Below are positions 52,528 to 61,311 of a stretch of DNA of 64,000 nucleotides, in pieces (the first letter of the stretch is position 1; each line of letters starts with the position of its first letter). Made by a program: the position numbers and the translations under genes. Below the pieces are notes generated by a model. It saw only the letters and a list, made by a program, of their open reading frames with translations, did no database searches and had not been told where the DNA came from. The DNA lies in NCBI GenBank assembly GCA_030374805.1, contig JARGSG010000193.1:372001-436000 (forward strand), in the 5' to 3' direction. The stretch is from Gracilaria gracilis. Its lineage: Eukaryota; Rhodophyta; Florideophyceae; Gracilariales; Gracilariaceae.

Positions 52528-53208
52528 TCAAAAATCGACGTTTTCCGCGCCACAAACGTTGTCCAGAAGGTCGATAATTTCGTCGAGCATATTATTCCAT
52601 TGATCCACAGAGAAACTCCTCCTAGGTCCGAATGTGCCCTGGATATCACCCCCACGTCCAGATTTCACTCCCAGAACAAGATTCCTGTTGTTGCTGCCAG
52701 AAATGATTTCCACAACGTCTCCAGAATCTACAGCGGAAGGACAAGTTTCCTCGATACCATCCCAAAACACCACCATCACGTTCACTCGACCAGGAGCCTG
52801 CGCAAATTCGTTGACGCAGCCCTTCATTCCTACCGAAACATGCGAGGGTCCGTTATTAAGAAACCCGTGGTTGTTTACTGCCACAACGAAGTCATTCCCC
52901 GTTTTTCGTTTAGAAATGAATCGAACATGATCAGTGTACTCAATTGCAGAGTAAAAGTGCCCTGGCGAAAAGTCTGTGACTGACGCAAGAATGGAAGCAG
53001 CATCTCTTTGATTTCCAATATCTTGCGTTGAGTATCCGGAACCGGAAGCGAAAGCATAACAGAAGTTTATGCCGCAATTTGCCTCTTGAAGAGATCGTTG
53101 TAAAAACGGAAGCCGGGCATTATCCAATGGCGAGCCTGACTCGTTTGAAAGAGCCTTAGAAACTCGAAGAAGCAAGCAAAAGCACACAATGAGCCTAATG
53201 GTCATCAT
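52528..53208 (-). CDS. Secreted von Willebrand A-like protein, MIDAS lost
   Basis: 226 residues starting with a signal peptide (MMTIRLIVCFCLLLRVSKALS). It aligns with the vWA-like proteins at 58.2 and 60.6 kb: CGINFCYAF versus DGCNPNVCYAL, and VVFWDGIEE at the later MIDAS position. The first MIDAS motif DxSxS is replaced by ASGSG (residues 54-58), so metal-dependent ligand binding in the usual way is unlikely, while the fold may be kept. vWA domains mediate protein or carbohydrate contacts outside cells. An even more reduced duplicate lies at 51.4 kb. The first of two adjacent ATGs was taken as start. Confidence 0.65.
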   Translation of the reverse strand: MMTIRLIVCFCLLLRVSKALSNESGSPLDNARLPFLQRSLQEANCGINFCYAFASGSGYSTQDIGNQRDAASILASVTDFSPGHFYSAIEYTDHVRFISKRKTGNDFVVAVNNHGFLNNGPSHVSVGMKGCVNEFAQAPGRVNVMVVFWDGIEETCPSAVDSGDVVEIISGSNNRNLVLGVKSGRGGDIQGTFGPRRSFSVDQWNNMLDEIIDLLDNVCGAENVDF

Positions 53209-53550
53209 TTTTGTAGCGAAGAAACAAAACCACGGTTGGGACAGAAAGGTGAAGTGAGTGTATGGAGAGAGAGTGAGTTGAGTCTACATCCTTTTGTACA
53301 CAACTGGCCGTGAACACATTGTTGGGAATGCATAGCGCAGTTCATGAAGCATCGTGCTCGGGAGAAAAGCAAAGGTGAGCGGTATCATCATGAAAGGCAA
53401 AAACGATGCCGAAATGCTTTCGAAACGTTGCTAGTTACGTGTCATGCAGAACGTTCTGAAAAAAATGGCTTGACCTGTATACTGCCGAAGGGAATGTGTC
53501 GCTTGCTTTCAAAAGTTACTGGACTTGTCCTTTCTTGTGGCCGTCCTTGC

Positions 53551-54366
53551 CCAAGCTGTATTGATGCAAGACGAGTCAACAGACTTTTCCATACAAAAAA
53601 TGGTTAGCATGGATCTATTATCTCCTAAAGGCGAGCAAAAGCCTTCCACAGAAACAAGGTTTACGAAGCAGTCTCGTGTTGCTCGCTGATGATTTCTATG
53701 TTTCGGAAAGTAGGAGAAACAGAACGAAGCTATCCTCATTAATGCTTTGTCACACCGTAGAGTCACTACTCTACTCGCTTAGTGAGTCCCCAATAAGACC
53801 ACACTGGTCCTATGGTGGGAGTAGTGGGTTGACAAGACAGGTCAGCCTTCGCCCTAGTTCCCTGGAATTCCAGAAATTACTGTGCGTATGCGTGACGTCC
53901 AGCGCAGAAGGCTTGGAGGACCTTGACCTTGGCGTGTTGTGTTATGGCTATCATGATGAGTATGACACAGGGCTTTTAGGAACGGGGTCCTGATGTAGCG
54001 AACCACGAAAGTTGTTCATTGATGATGAAGTTCGATCCTTGCAGCGCAGAGCCGTTTATGGCTATCTACCGACGGTAGGAACGCTACACCCGACGAGGTC
54101 TGAGTTGGCAAGAGCCTTCACTGCTGCTCCCAACGTGGTGAGTCAAGCAAAATGAAAGGCTGAATCATCATTTTCATTTCCATGAAGTAGAAAAGCTTAT
54201 GAAAGTAAAATTTAATCTTCGAACAATTTTTTCAAAGAAACCCAAACTTTTCGACGTTAATCGATTCATTTTGTGAGCTTTCTAAAAATACTATTATATT
54301 GAGCTCTGAGATCCTAGCACTACTGCTGGAAAAAGCCATATATTCCGGTTCGAACGCTCCACATCT
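53551..54366. other. Gene-free stretch
   Basis: Only short overlapping frames; nothing recognisable between the duplicated 5' flank of the vWA gene and the next gene's stop. Confidence 0.4.
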
Positions 54367-56205
54367 CTACTCCGCGCTGACCAGGACTGGCAGCCCGCCC
54401 GGGAGCTTAGGAAGCGGGAGCGGGCGCGGGAAAGGAAGCGGCCGCGGGAGCGGAACGGGACGTAGGTCTGGAGCCGGGGACCCGCTCGGAACGGGACCAC
54501 GTCTTCGGCAACGTCCACCAATACATGAGCTCGAGATGCATCGCGCACACTTTCCACACCTCTGACCTCGTCTCCGAGAACGCTTGCACACTCCGTTCAC
54601 ACACGAAAAGCCCCTTGTGCACTTCTTCGTCCTCGAGCACCTAGCACACACCCTTGGGCTCGGCAATGTGGTCGGAGACGGAAGCGACGTACTACCGCCG
54701 TCGCAAGTGGGAGCCGTTATGGCGCACAGCGTTCCCAGTCGGATTTCGAACAACTCTTCCACCAGAATCTTCTCCTGGCTTACCTTTCCGTTCTTCACCA
54801 GCTGTAATCCGAGGTCCTTGCCCTTGATGCTCAGGTCGCCTCGTAGTCTGTGGCACTGGTCGCACTTTCCGATCTTCAGTCCGCTGCCGCTGAACGGAGT
54901 GAACGGCGGGTTCTTGACCCTCGTCGAAGCCTCCAGTCCAAGCTTGGCGCCGATGTTTCCTTCCACCCCCTTCTTGCCGAGAGTGAGCTCCACCCCGATC
55001 GCGGGTCGCAGACCCACGAATCCGGTAATGCCTGCCTCCGCTTCGTTCTCAAATGTCAAGCTCGACCTTCCCGAACTCCCGGCGTTCTTCGGTAGAAGAT
55101 TTCTGGAGTTCATACGAGGCGGGATAATCCTGGCCGTCACACGCTGCTTGTTGCGGTGAGACGCGTGGATACTGGCTCGCAAAGCGGCGTCAACTTCCAT
55201 CTCAGCTACCCACTCCACTTTTCCGAACGCGCCAGCACGAATGCGACCAACGAAGGGGATCCTGGCGGAGAAACCAAACTTGGGAATGGGCTTGCGGAAG
55301 AGCTCACCAGTCTTCTCGCCTTCAAACTTGGCTGAAACAAGGAGCTCGGCGTCCAGGCGCGCTTCCAGGTTCTGTTCCCACTGCACTTCTGTCTTGCGCA
55401 GACGCTTCACCTTGAACTTGTTCACGCTTGCCGAAAGGGAGGCGTCTACATTCAGTTCAGCGCCTGGGAAAAGCTGTACCCTCGTCTTGGCAGAGATACT
55501 GGGGCGGGTGACAACCGGGAGCGTGTCATTTGGCACTAATGCTCGGGCGGTAGCCAACAGCGACTCTGTGGCGGCGAACAAGGGGCTGTCGTCAAACACC
55601 ACCTTCTTGGGCAACGACGTGACGAAAGCAGGCTCCTCGACGATATCAATATCGACCGTAGGCGCAACCTCCGATCCGGAAACAATATCCATGTCTAAAG
55701 AGACCGTCTGGCCGTCGGCGGTCATGCTGCTGATGACATAAAATAGTGCGTCATCTGCCTCGTCAACGCCTTCGACTGGCAACACTTTGGCACAGTTGTT
55801 CTCCCAGTCGTCCACGTCAATGACGAACGCAGTGCCCTTTTGGAAGTCTGAGGCGTCCAGACTGGCGCCACTGAGATGAATGGTGGCCTTTCGAGCTGCC
55901 GCATCACGGGAACAGGAGACTACCTGTACGCCATCTTCGACAAGCTCGTCGAACACAACGGCGTCTTGCTTCAATTCGACGGCGAATTCGAGCACTCGCT
56001 GGGTTGGTGAGGGTGCTTGCAACAGCTGTAGATTGGGCGAGCCCGCACTAGCGGGTGCGGCGGCTGGTGCGGCGCCGATGAGTGTCTTGCCGCGCAGAAC
56101 GGTGGGCAAGCCGGTGGAGGATGAGGCGTGGTGAAGCTTCGAAGTGGCCGATACATGGCAGATGAAGGCGAGCGACAAGAGCAGAAAGATGAGCTTGTCG
56201 ATCAT
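54367..56205 (-). CDS. Secreted protein with cysteine-rich and proline-rich tail
   Basis: 612 residues, uninterrupted, starting with a signal peptide (MIDKLIFLLLSLAFICHVSA). Residues about 60-230 are acidic and beta-rich in appearance. Residues 240-440 alternate polar and hydrophobic residues in long predicted strands with few cysteines. About residues 520-575 form a cysteine-rich region with repeated CxxC modules (RVCARCSRTKKC, FSCVNGVCKR, RCGKCARC, CIGGRC). The end is a proline/leucine repeat (PLPRPLPFPRPLPLPKLP). No known domain is recognised; its layout suggests an extracellular matrix or cell-wall protein. The cysteine modules recall those at 29539-29829. Confidence 0.7.
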   Translation of the reverse strand: MIDKLIFLLLSLAFICHVSATSKLHHASSSTGLPTVLRGKTLIGAAPAAAPASAGSPNLQLLQAPSPTQRVLEFAVELKQDAVVFDELVEDGVQVVSCSRDAAARKATIHLSGASLDASDFQKGTAFVIDVDDWENNCAKVLPVEGVDEADDALFYVISSMTADGQTVSLDMDIVSGSEVAPTVDIDIVEEPAFVTSLPKKVVFDDSPLFAATESLLATARALVPNDTLPVVTRPSISAKTRVQLFPGAELNVDASLSASVNKFKVKRLRKTEVQWEQNLEARLDAELLVSAKFEGEKTGELFRKPIPKFGFSARIPFVGRIRAGAFGKVEWVAEMEVDAALRASIHASHRNKQRVTARIIPPRMNSRNLLPKNAGSSGRSSLTFENEAEAGITGFVGLRPAIGVELTLGKKGVEGNIGAKLGLEASTRVKNPPFTPFSGSGLKIGKCDQCHRLRGDLSIKGKDLGLQLVKNGKVSQEKILVEELFEIRLGTLCAITAPTCDGGSTSLPSPTTLPSPRVCARCSRTKKCTRGFSCVNGVCKRSRRRGQRCGKCARCISSSCIGGRCRRRGPVPSGSPAPDLRPVPLPRPLPFPRPLPLPKLPGGLPVLVSAE

Positions 56206-57046
56206 GATGCAGGACGTAAAGTGAGGGATGAAGAGAGAAGTTGAATGTTATTAAGTTGCCGAATGTTAACAGTTGATGATGAGTTCAGTTATGGGAGTTG
56301 CTGTTGAGTGGGGCGGGGTTGGACTTGGCGCGGGGCCGAGTTTTAAGCGATGCAGAAGGCTGAGGTTGAAGGACGAGGAGCTGACCATCATTGTTGAGTT
56401 TGGGCTGCAGAAAGAATGAGATGACGAAGGCGGTGTACAAAGTGATCAAACAGAAAGGGATCTAGCTGCGATCAGCAAGTAGCGGTCCTCTTCAAGCGAG
56501 CTCCGCACAGCGTGTGCCGGAGGTGGAGAAGACACGGTGTAGCTTTTGAACTTCAAAATTTGAAGGCAGCCATCATTTTGATAGAGGCCATTGTTGTAAT
56601 GAATTGGTATGCAATTTTAGCGGTGCGGCACTGACTGTGCCAGCCATGAAGTGGCGCCAGGTGTGAGGTGAGGTGGGGGCGGTCAGCAATGCTGGCAGGA
56701 AGCGGACGTTTTGCGTTGCACAGCGGCATGAGCCGTTTTGTGCAGGCTGGCGTATAATCATTCATGCGAGGCAGTGCCTGTTCCGCATGCACATATGCTC
56801 TTGCAGCCAAACAAGTTAAATCGGTGACATATTTGTGAAACTACAGTGTCAGAGTCAAAACTTTACTAGACGCAGTACGATATGTACCCTTGGTACCAGC
56901 GGTACTCAATAGGTATTTGGCCACGACGCTGTGGAACATCGAAGCCAATGTTGAGCTGAGTGGCAACAAGTGAGGCCAGCTTTCGATTTCAGTCGCTCCG
57001 TGGCTGGCTGTCACAGCCGGTAGCAGCGGCTCGTAACGCGTTCACG
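56206..57046. other. Intergenic stretch upstream of the secreted-protein gene
   Basis: No gene is visible. A block at about 56975-57055, ending AACGCGTTCA, recurs at about 57555-57630. Confidence 0.4.
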
Positions 57047-57218
57047 TGTACATCGAGTCAGTACAGCGAGTCGCGTGTACAGCGAGTCGCGTGTACAGCG
57101 AGTCGCGTGTACAGCGAGTCGCGTGTACAGCGAGTCGCGTGTACAGCGAGTCGCGTATACAGTGAGTCGCGTGTACAGCGAGTCGCGTGTACATCGAGTG
57201 GCGTGTACAGCGAGTCGT
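57047..57218. repeat. 16-bp minisatellite, about eleven units
   Basis: The unit GTACAGCGAGTCGCGT repeats head to tail from 57061 at exact 16-bp steps, with single-base variants at 57157, 57189 and the end. Decayed units appear again at 57645-57685. Open frames across it on both strands are by-products of the repeat. Confidence 0.95.
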
Positions 57219-58211
57219 TGTTCGTTGTTTGTGAACAAAAATCATTTCTCATTCGTTGGATGACTCCATGATTTCCATCTTTGTTCCAAGGAAACGAAGA
57301 CTACGTAAGAGGGTACAAGCAGGGGTGTCTCGTTGCAACAATATCTCAGTGTGCAGAGCATCACAGTTATCTCTCTTCTCTAGGAAGTCGGAAAAGAGCA
57401 ACGCCTTAAACGCTGCAGCCATAAGATGAGTTGATTTCGTTCTGAGTTCATCTTGGCGCGAATGCATTGTGGGGCGTTGGAAAACTAGAACGTGTGTGCT
57501 CGGCGCTGCCGCAGCGACAGCAACAAGTACGGTTGTATCATAGCACAGGGGAGGCCGGCTTTGAGGTGGCTTGCTGTCATTCCACAGCCGAGGGGACAAG
57601 GGCTCCGGCTCGGAACGCGTTCAAGTGTAGAGAGCACCACGTGTACAGCGAGTTGCGTGTACAACGACTAACGTGTCCAGCGAGTCAGGGAACAAGTAAA
57701 CCTTGCAGCAAGTGCACCATGACACACATTGTGTGAATTTGGTCTCGTGGCATTTTGTGTCATACGTGTCCCCCAAGCAGGCGAAAGCTACCCTCGCAAC
57801 ACGTATTTGTAAGAGAAATCGCAAAAAGCTTTTTCGGAGACGTGTACGTAGTACATACATGTAGAGAAGACGTACGTTCTACGCTACAACTGTTTCATTG
57901 CCGCGCAACATCGTACGCTCTAGAGAGCGTTAAGGGAATATCAAATTCTTTTGTTTGTTCAAATGTTGTTTCTGCCCGTCGTCTCGAACGGAACAAACCT
58001 GCGGAACACCCGCCATCACCGCCGCTGTCCTCATCCAAAGGTCACTCTCGACAGCACATCAAACGGTGGTAGTTCATGACGGGGCCAGTCTGTGACATCA
58101 CGCCAGCTTTTATATGAGAATGTGTGTCAACCAGAAATAGAAATCCACTATATGAAATTGATACGCATCGTTAGACCCTTGCACATACTTCCCTTTCAGA
58201 TCAATAGAGCT
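57219..58211. other. Gene-free stretch with decayed minisatellite units
   Basis: Contains a partial duplicate of the minisatellite and its left flank (57555-57685). No coding region is recognised. Confidence 0.4.
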
Positions 58212-58985
58212 TTAACGATCGCGCTCTATTGAACATATTGAAGAGACAACAACATCCACAACGTCTTTCACGACATCATACGAGTCAACGCGGAATATGT
58301 TCGACGAGTTGCCTCGTGTGATTTCGCGGAATATTTCATCATCAATGTCATGACCAATACCTAACGCAAACACTTGTTCAGTTCTCAATTTGCTGGTCAC
58401 TGAGGGCAGAAAGTTTCGCGCAAAGTTCTCATGACCTTCCCCCAGCACTAGAATGTTTCCATATAGACTGTCTCCGGCTTGCACGCGGAGAATGCAGGCG
58501 CCAAGACCGGCGGTCAAGAACGAGAACTTGGAGTTACCCAACGTGGAATTCTTGACATCGTGCAAGAACTGAGAGATGTCTTTCGTGGTATCGGCCACAT
58601 TGATGCTGGGAACACCGTACTGAACGGCAGAGAATTCCGCTTTGTTGTGTAGCGAGACCATGGTTGCGATTAGCATCACCAGTTCTTTTTGCACTTCATA
58701 TTCCTGCACGGATACGCTTTCACTTCCGTCCATGGCAAAGCACATTCGAGCTGGACAGCCATCGTTATCAAGCAACTTGTGCTGCAGTTGTAATAGAGCT
58801 GGAACGCCAATAGAAGCTGCCAACGAATTCTCCGCGACTAATTCATCAGTTCGTGAACGGATCCATCCCTCATATTTACTGTTTTCAGCCGAAAACTCGA
58901 CTGATACTCCGACTGAAAGCGTCAGGAACAGAACGGCAACGGTCAGCATAGAGCGGCGGTCAAACATGTTGGCTACTATGAACAT
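58212..58985 (-). CDS. Secreted von Willebrand A-domain protein
   Basis: 257 residues. A hydrophobic signal (MLTVAVLFLTLSVGVSV, residues 13-29) follows a short start; ATGs at residues 7 and 13 are alternative starts. The vWA domain begins at about residue 74. The MIDAS motif is DGSES at 86-90, a threonine is at the second site (SFLTAGLGACI), and glutamate replaces the usual aspartate in LVLGEGHENF. The fold should bind a divalent metal and an extracellular ligand. It aligns through most of its length with the gene at 60604-61311, which is transcribed in the opposite direction. Confidence 0.75.
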   Translation of the reverse strand: MFIVANMFDRRSMLTVAVLFLTLSVGVSVEFSAENSKYEGWIRSRTDELVAENSLAASIGVPALLQLQHKLLDNDGCPARMCFAMDGSESVSVQEYEVQKELVMLIATMVSLHNKAEFSAVQYGVPSINVADTTKDISQFLHDVKNSTLGNSKFSFLTAGLGACILRVQAGDSLYGNILVLGEGHENFARNFLPSVTSKLRTEQVFALGIGHDIDDEIFREITRGNSSNIFRVDSYDVVKDVVDVVVSSICSIERDR

Positions 58986-59070
58986 CGCGACTTAGAATAC
59001 CGGTAAGCAGATAACTTCTGCCTACATCATGGTTCCCGACGTTCAAGGACAATCAATTTAGGGCCTTTTT

Positions 59071-59080
59071 ACTATATATA
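59071..59080 (-). promoter_or_regulatory. TATA box of the vWA gene at 58212-58985
   Basis: ACTATATATA on the plus strand, read TATATATAGT on the minus, about 90 bp before the start codon. Confidence 0.5.
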
Positions 59081-60495
59081 CGAGGAACCAAACTATTCGG
59101 AAGTCCTCTATGAGCCAGGGGGCGCAACGGCTTTGAGCGGTACAATGGCAACGATTTGTGCTTTGTGTGCACAAGTTGTGCATGCATCTCAAGACAACAA
59201 GGATCAAATCTGCCTCTCCTTCTGGAGCAGACGTTTTGTTCCCACAACAAGGTGCCCTATTAGCATGCTTCTGAAGTTTGTTAGCTTCGAAATTATGCCA
59301 ACAAGACGAGGAAAGTTTAAAACTCGCTGTATTTCCTAAAGCATATTAGGAAAGCAAGATCCCCGTCTTCCAGGAAACTGATCCATAAAACTCTTCCAAT
59401 AGCATACAGCTGTAGAGCAGACTAGAAAAATAGCTTGGACTTCACTATTTGAGCTGTGGAGTCTAAAAGCAGTGATTGCCGCACAGAACAACCCATGAGC
59501 TTCTCCACAGACCGCAAACAATCAGCAATTGACAAGATTCACATCTCCAAATTCCACACTTGTGAATGTGAAACTTCTCCTTGACTTCTTCTCAGATTCA
59601 GAGGATGCAAGCCCAGAGGTTACATAAAACGTTGGTCCACACTTCGAACGAATTCGCAACTACTGCGTTCAGAAATGTAGCGACGCCAGTCCCTCTTTTC
59701 CTGGCACAGCAGTACTAGAACTGCAATTCTTCCCCGAAAGCCAACGTTTTATTTTTGTTTGCTTAAATCCATAACCCCCACGTGACGGAGGCTTTTTAGA
59801 ACTGCTGAAAAGTACTATGCAAGAGAAATCACATGATGTTCAGGAAGCTTCTCACATACGTGAACTTTAATGCAGTTGAGGTCTTGCATAAGTGTGTAAC
59901 TACCGTAGATGAGGTACGAGGTACCGTGTTTGGGAATTGTCTTTTGCCGACAAGGCATTCATTCAAAATGCATTTGCATTTCGGTCCACTCATGTGGCAA
60001 CATGGCTTCAAGAATGGAAACTTGATGCTCTTCGTATTCTGCATGCTAACGGTTTCCATATTAACAACGTGTTCTTGTTCGCCATTCTGCCGAAAACAAT
60101 GTCATAATGCCGTTTGACCAGTTAGCATATACCTTACGAATTCAACTGGAGATAGGTATAGCGAACTCCGACAGCAAGGCCGTCATGAGTGCAAGTATGT
60201 TACCCATTATAAGGTTCCCAATATGCCATCACCTTTATCCTCATTTCCTCGAGTCATGAGGAGGGAAAAGGGATCCTGGACTGAGTAGAGGGCAGCCATA
60301 TACTCTCGATTTGATCTACTCGACAATGCCCTGAAACAGTTCTCATTGTAGGAGTCTACACGAACAGCAACCTGCTAACTCGTTTCTACCGTGCATCAAC
60401 AATCCCGCATAATTCTTTTGCGTCATCAATCCTTTCCCCAAGCAAGAGGAGCAAAGACCTTATATTCTGATCTTCTGCGTCTTCTACACGAACAG
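59081..60495. other. Intergenic stretch between the divergent vWA genes
   Basis: No gene or structured element is recognised; open frames are short and overlapping. Confidence 0.4.
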
Positions 60496-60503
60496 TATAA
60501 AAG
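60496..60503 (+). promoter_or_regulatory. TATA box of the vWA gene at 60604-61311
   Basis: TATAAAAG lies 101 bp before the chosen ATG, leaving a leader of about 75 bases. An ATG at 60391 in the same frame lies upstream of this box and was rejected as start. Confidence 0.6.
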
Positions 60504-60603
60504 CACTTCTTGTTGCGTTCGCCGTGATAAACGTATCGCATCCAAGTCCCAGACAAGATTGAATACCCGTTCACCATTTCAAATCGCAACGCTTCAATTC
60601 AAA

Positions 60604-61311
60604 ATGGCTCCATTGCGCTTTTCAATTCCGACCCTTGCCTTTCTGTTGCTTGGTTCGCTTTGCGCCGCCTCCGTCGTGAGGACTGCTCTTCCTACTATTG
60701 AAGACGCGCGTCAAAGAATAGCTGCCGATGGCTGTAATCCCAACGTGTGCTACGCCCTTGACGGAAGTGCTTCAATCAACGACACCGAGTGGGAGTATCA
60801 ACAGAATTTCGTCAAGATGGTAACTAATTTGATCGGGTTTGATCCGGCGGCCAGATTCTCTGGTATGCAGTACGGCCTTGAATCCCGGCTCATCAGCTTG
60901 CCGACCACTTCAGGCGATTTCCAGGAGAAGGTGCACTTCGCCAAGTCGATGAAGGCGCGTAGAACATACATCGCACCCGGAATTGCTGCCTGTCGTCGTA
61001 TTCTAAGAAGGACGAAAGGCGAGCCGAACAAGATTGTGCTACTTGGAGACGGTCGTAGTAACTTCGATTCTGATCTGCCTCCGTTCGATCCGGAATCAGT
61101 GGCGCAGGCGTTCCTCGATGAAGGAGTGAATGCTGACGGAACTAATAATCACTCTATTAGTGCCGTGGCTGTGCACTTTTCCGATACTACATTCATGCAG
61201 AATATCATTGGTGATACCGGTACGGTGTTCCAGGTGGAGGAATGGGATGAAGTGATCGACATTGCGGCGGCTCTGACGATGTTGGTGTGTGGATATATCA
61301 ACTTCTTCTGA
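60604..61311 (+). CDS. Secreted von Willebrand A-domain protein with intact MIDAS
   Basis: 235 residues. The start at 60604 gives a clean signal peptide (MAPLRFSIPTLAFLLLGSLC) and follows a TATA box. The vWA domain shows the full metal-ion-dependent adhesion site: DGSAS at residues 53-57, Thr121 in TYIAPGIAAC, and Asp149 in VLLGDGRSNFD. Cysteines before the MIDAS strand (DGCNPNVCYAL) and later (AACRR, MLVCGY) are shared with the paralogue at 58.2 kb and probably form disulfides. It is probably an extracellular adhesion or matrix protein; the ligand is unknown. This is the best-conserved member of the three-gene cluster. Confidence 0.85.
   Translation: MAPLRFSIPTLAFLLLGSLCAASVVRTALPTIEDARQRIAADGCNPNVCYALDGSASINDTEWEYQQNFVKMVTNLIGFDPAARFSGMQYGLESRLISLPTTSGDFQEKVHFAKSMKARRTYIAPGIAACRRILRRTKGEPNKIVLLGDGRSNFDSDLPPFDPESVAQAFLDEGVNADGTNNHSISAVAVHFSDTTFMQNIIGDTGTVFQVEEWDEVIDIAAALTMLVCGYINFF

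Noticed and set aside
57011-57263. Several open frames rich in Arg-Val-Tyr-Ser-Glu-Ser repeats
   Set aside because: They are produced by the 16-bp minisatellite and appear on both strands.
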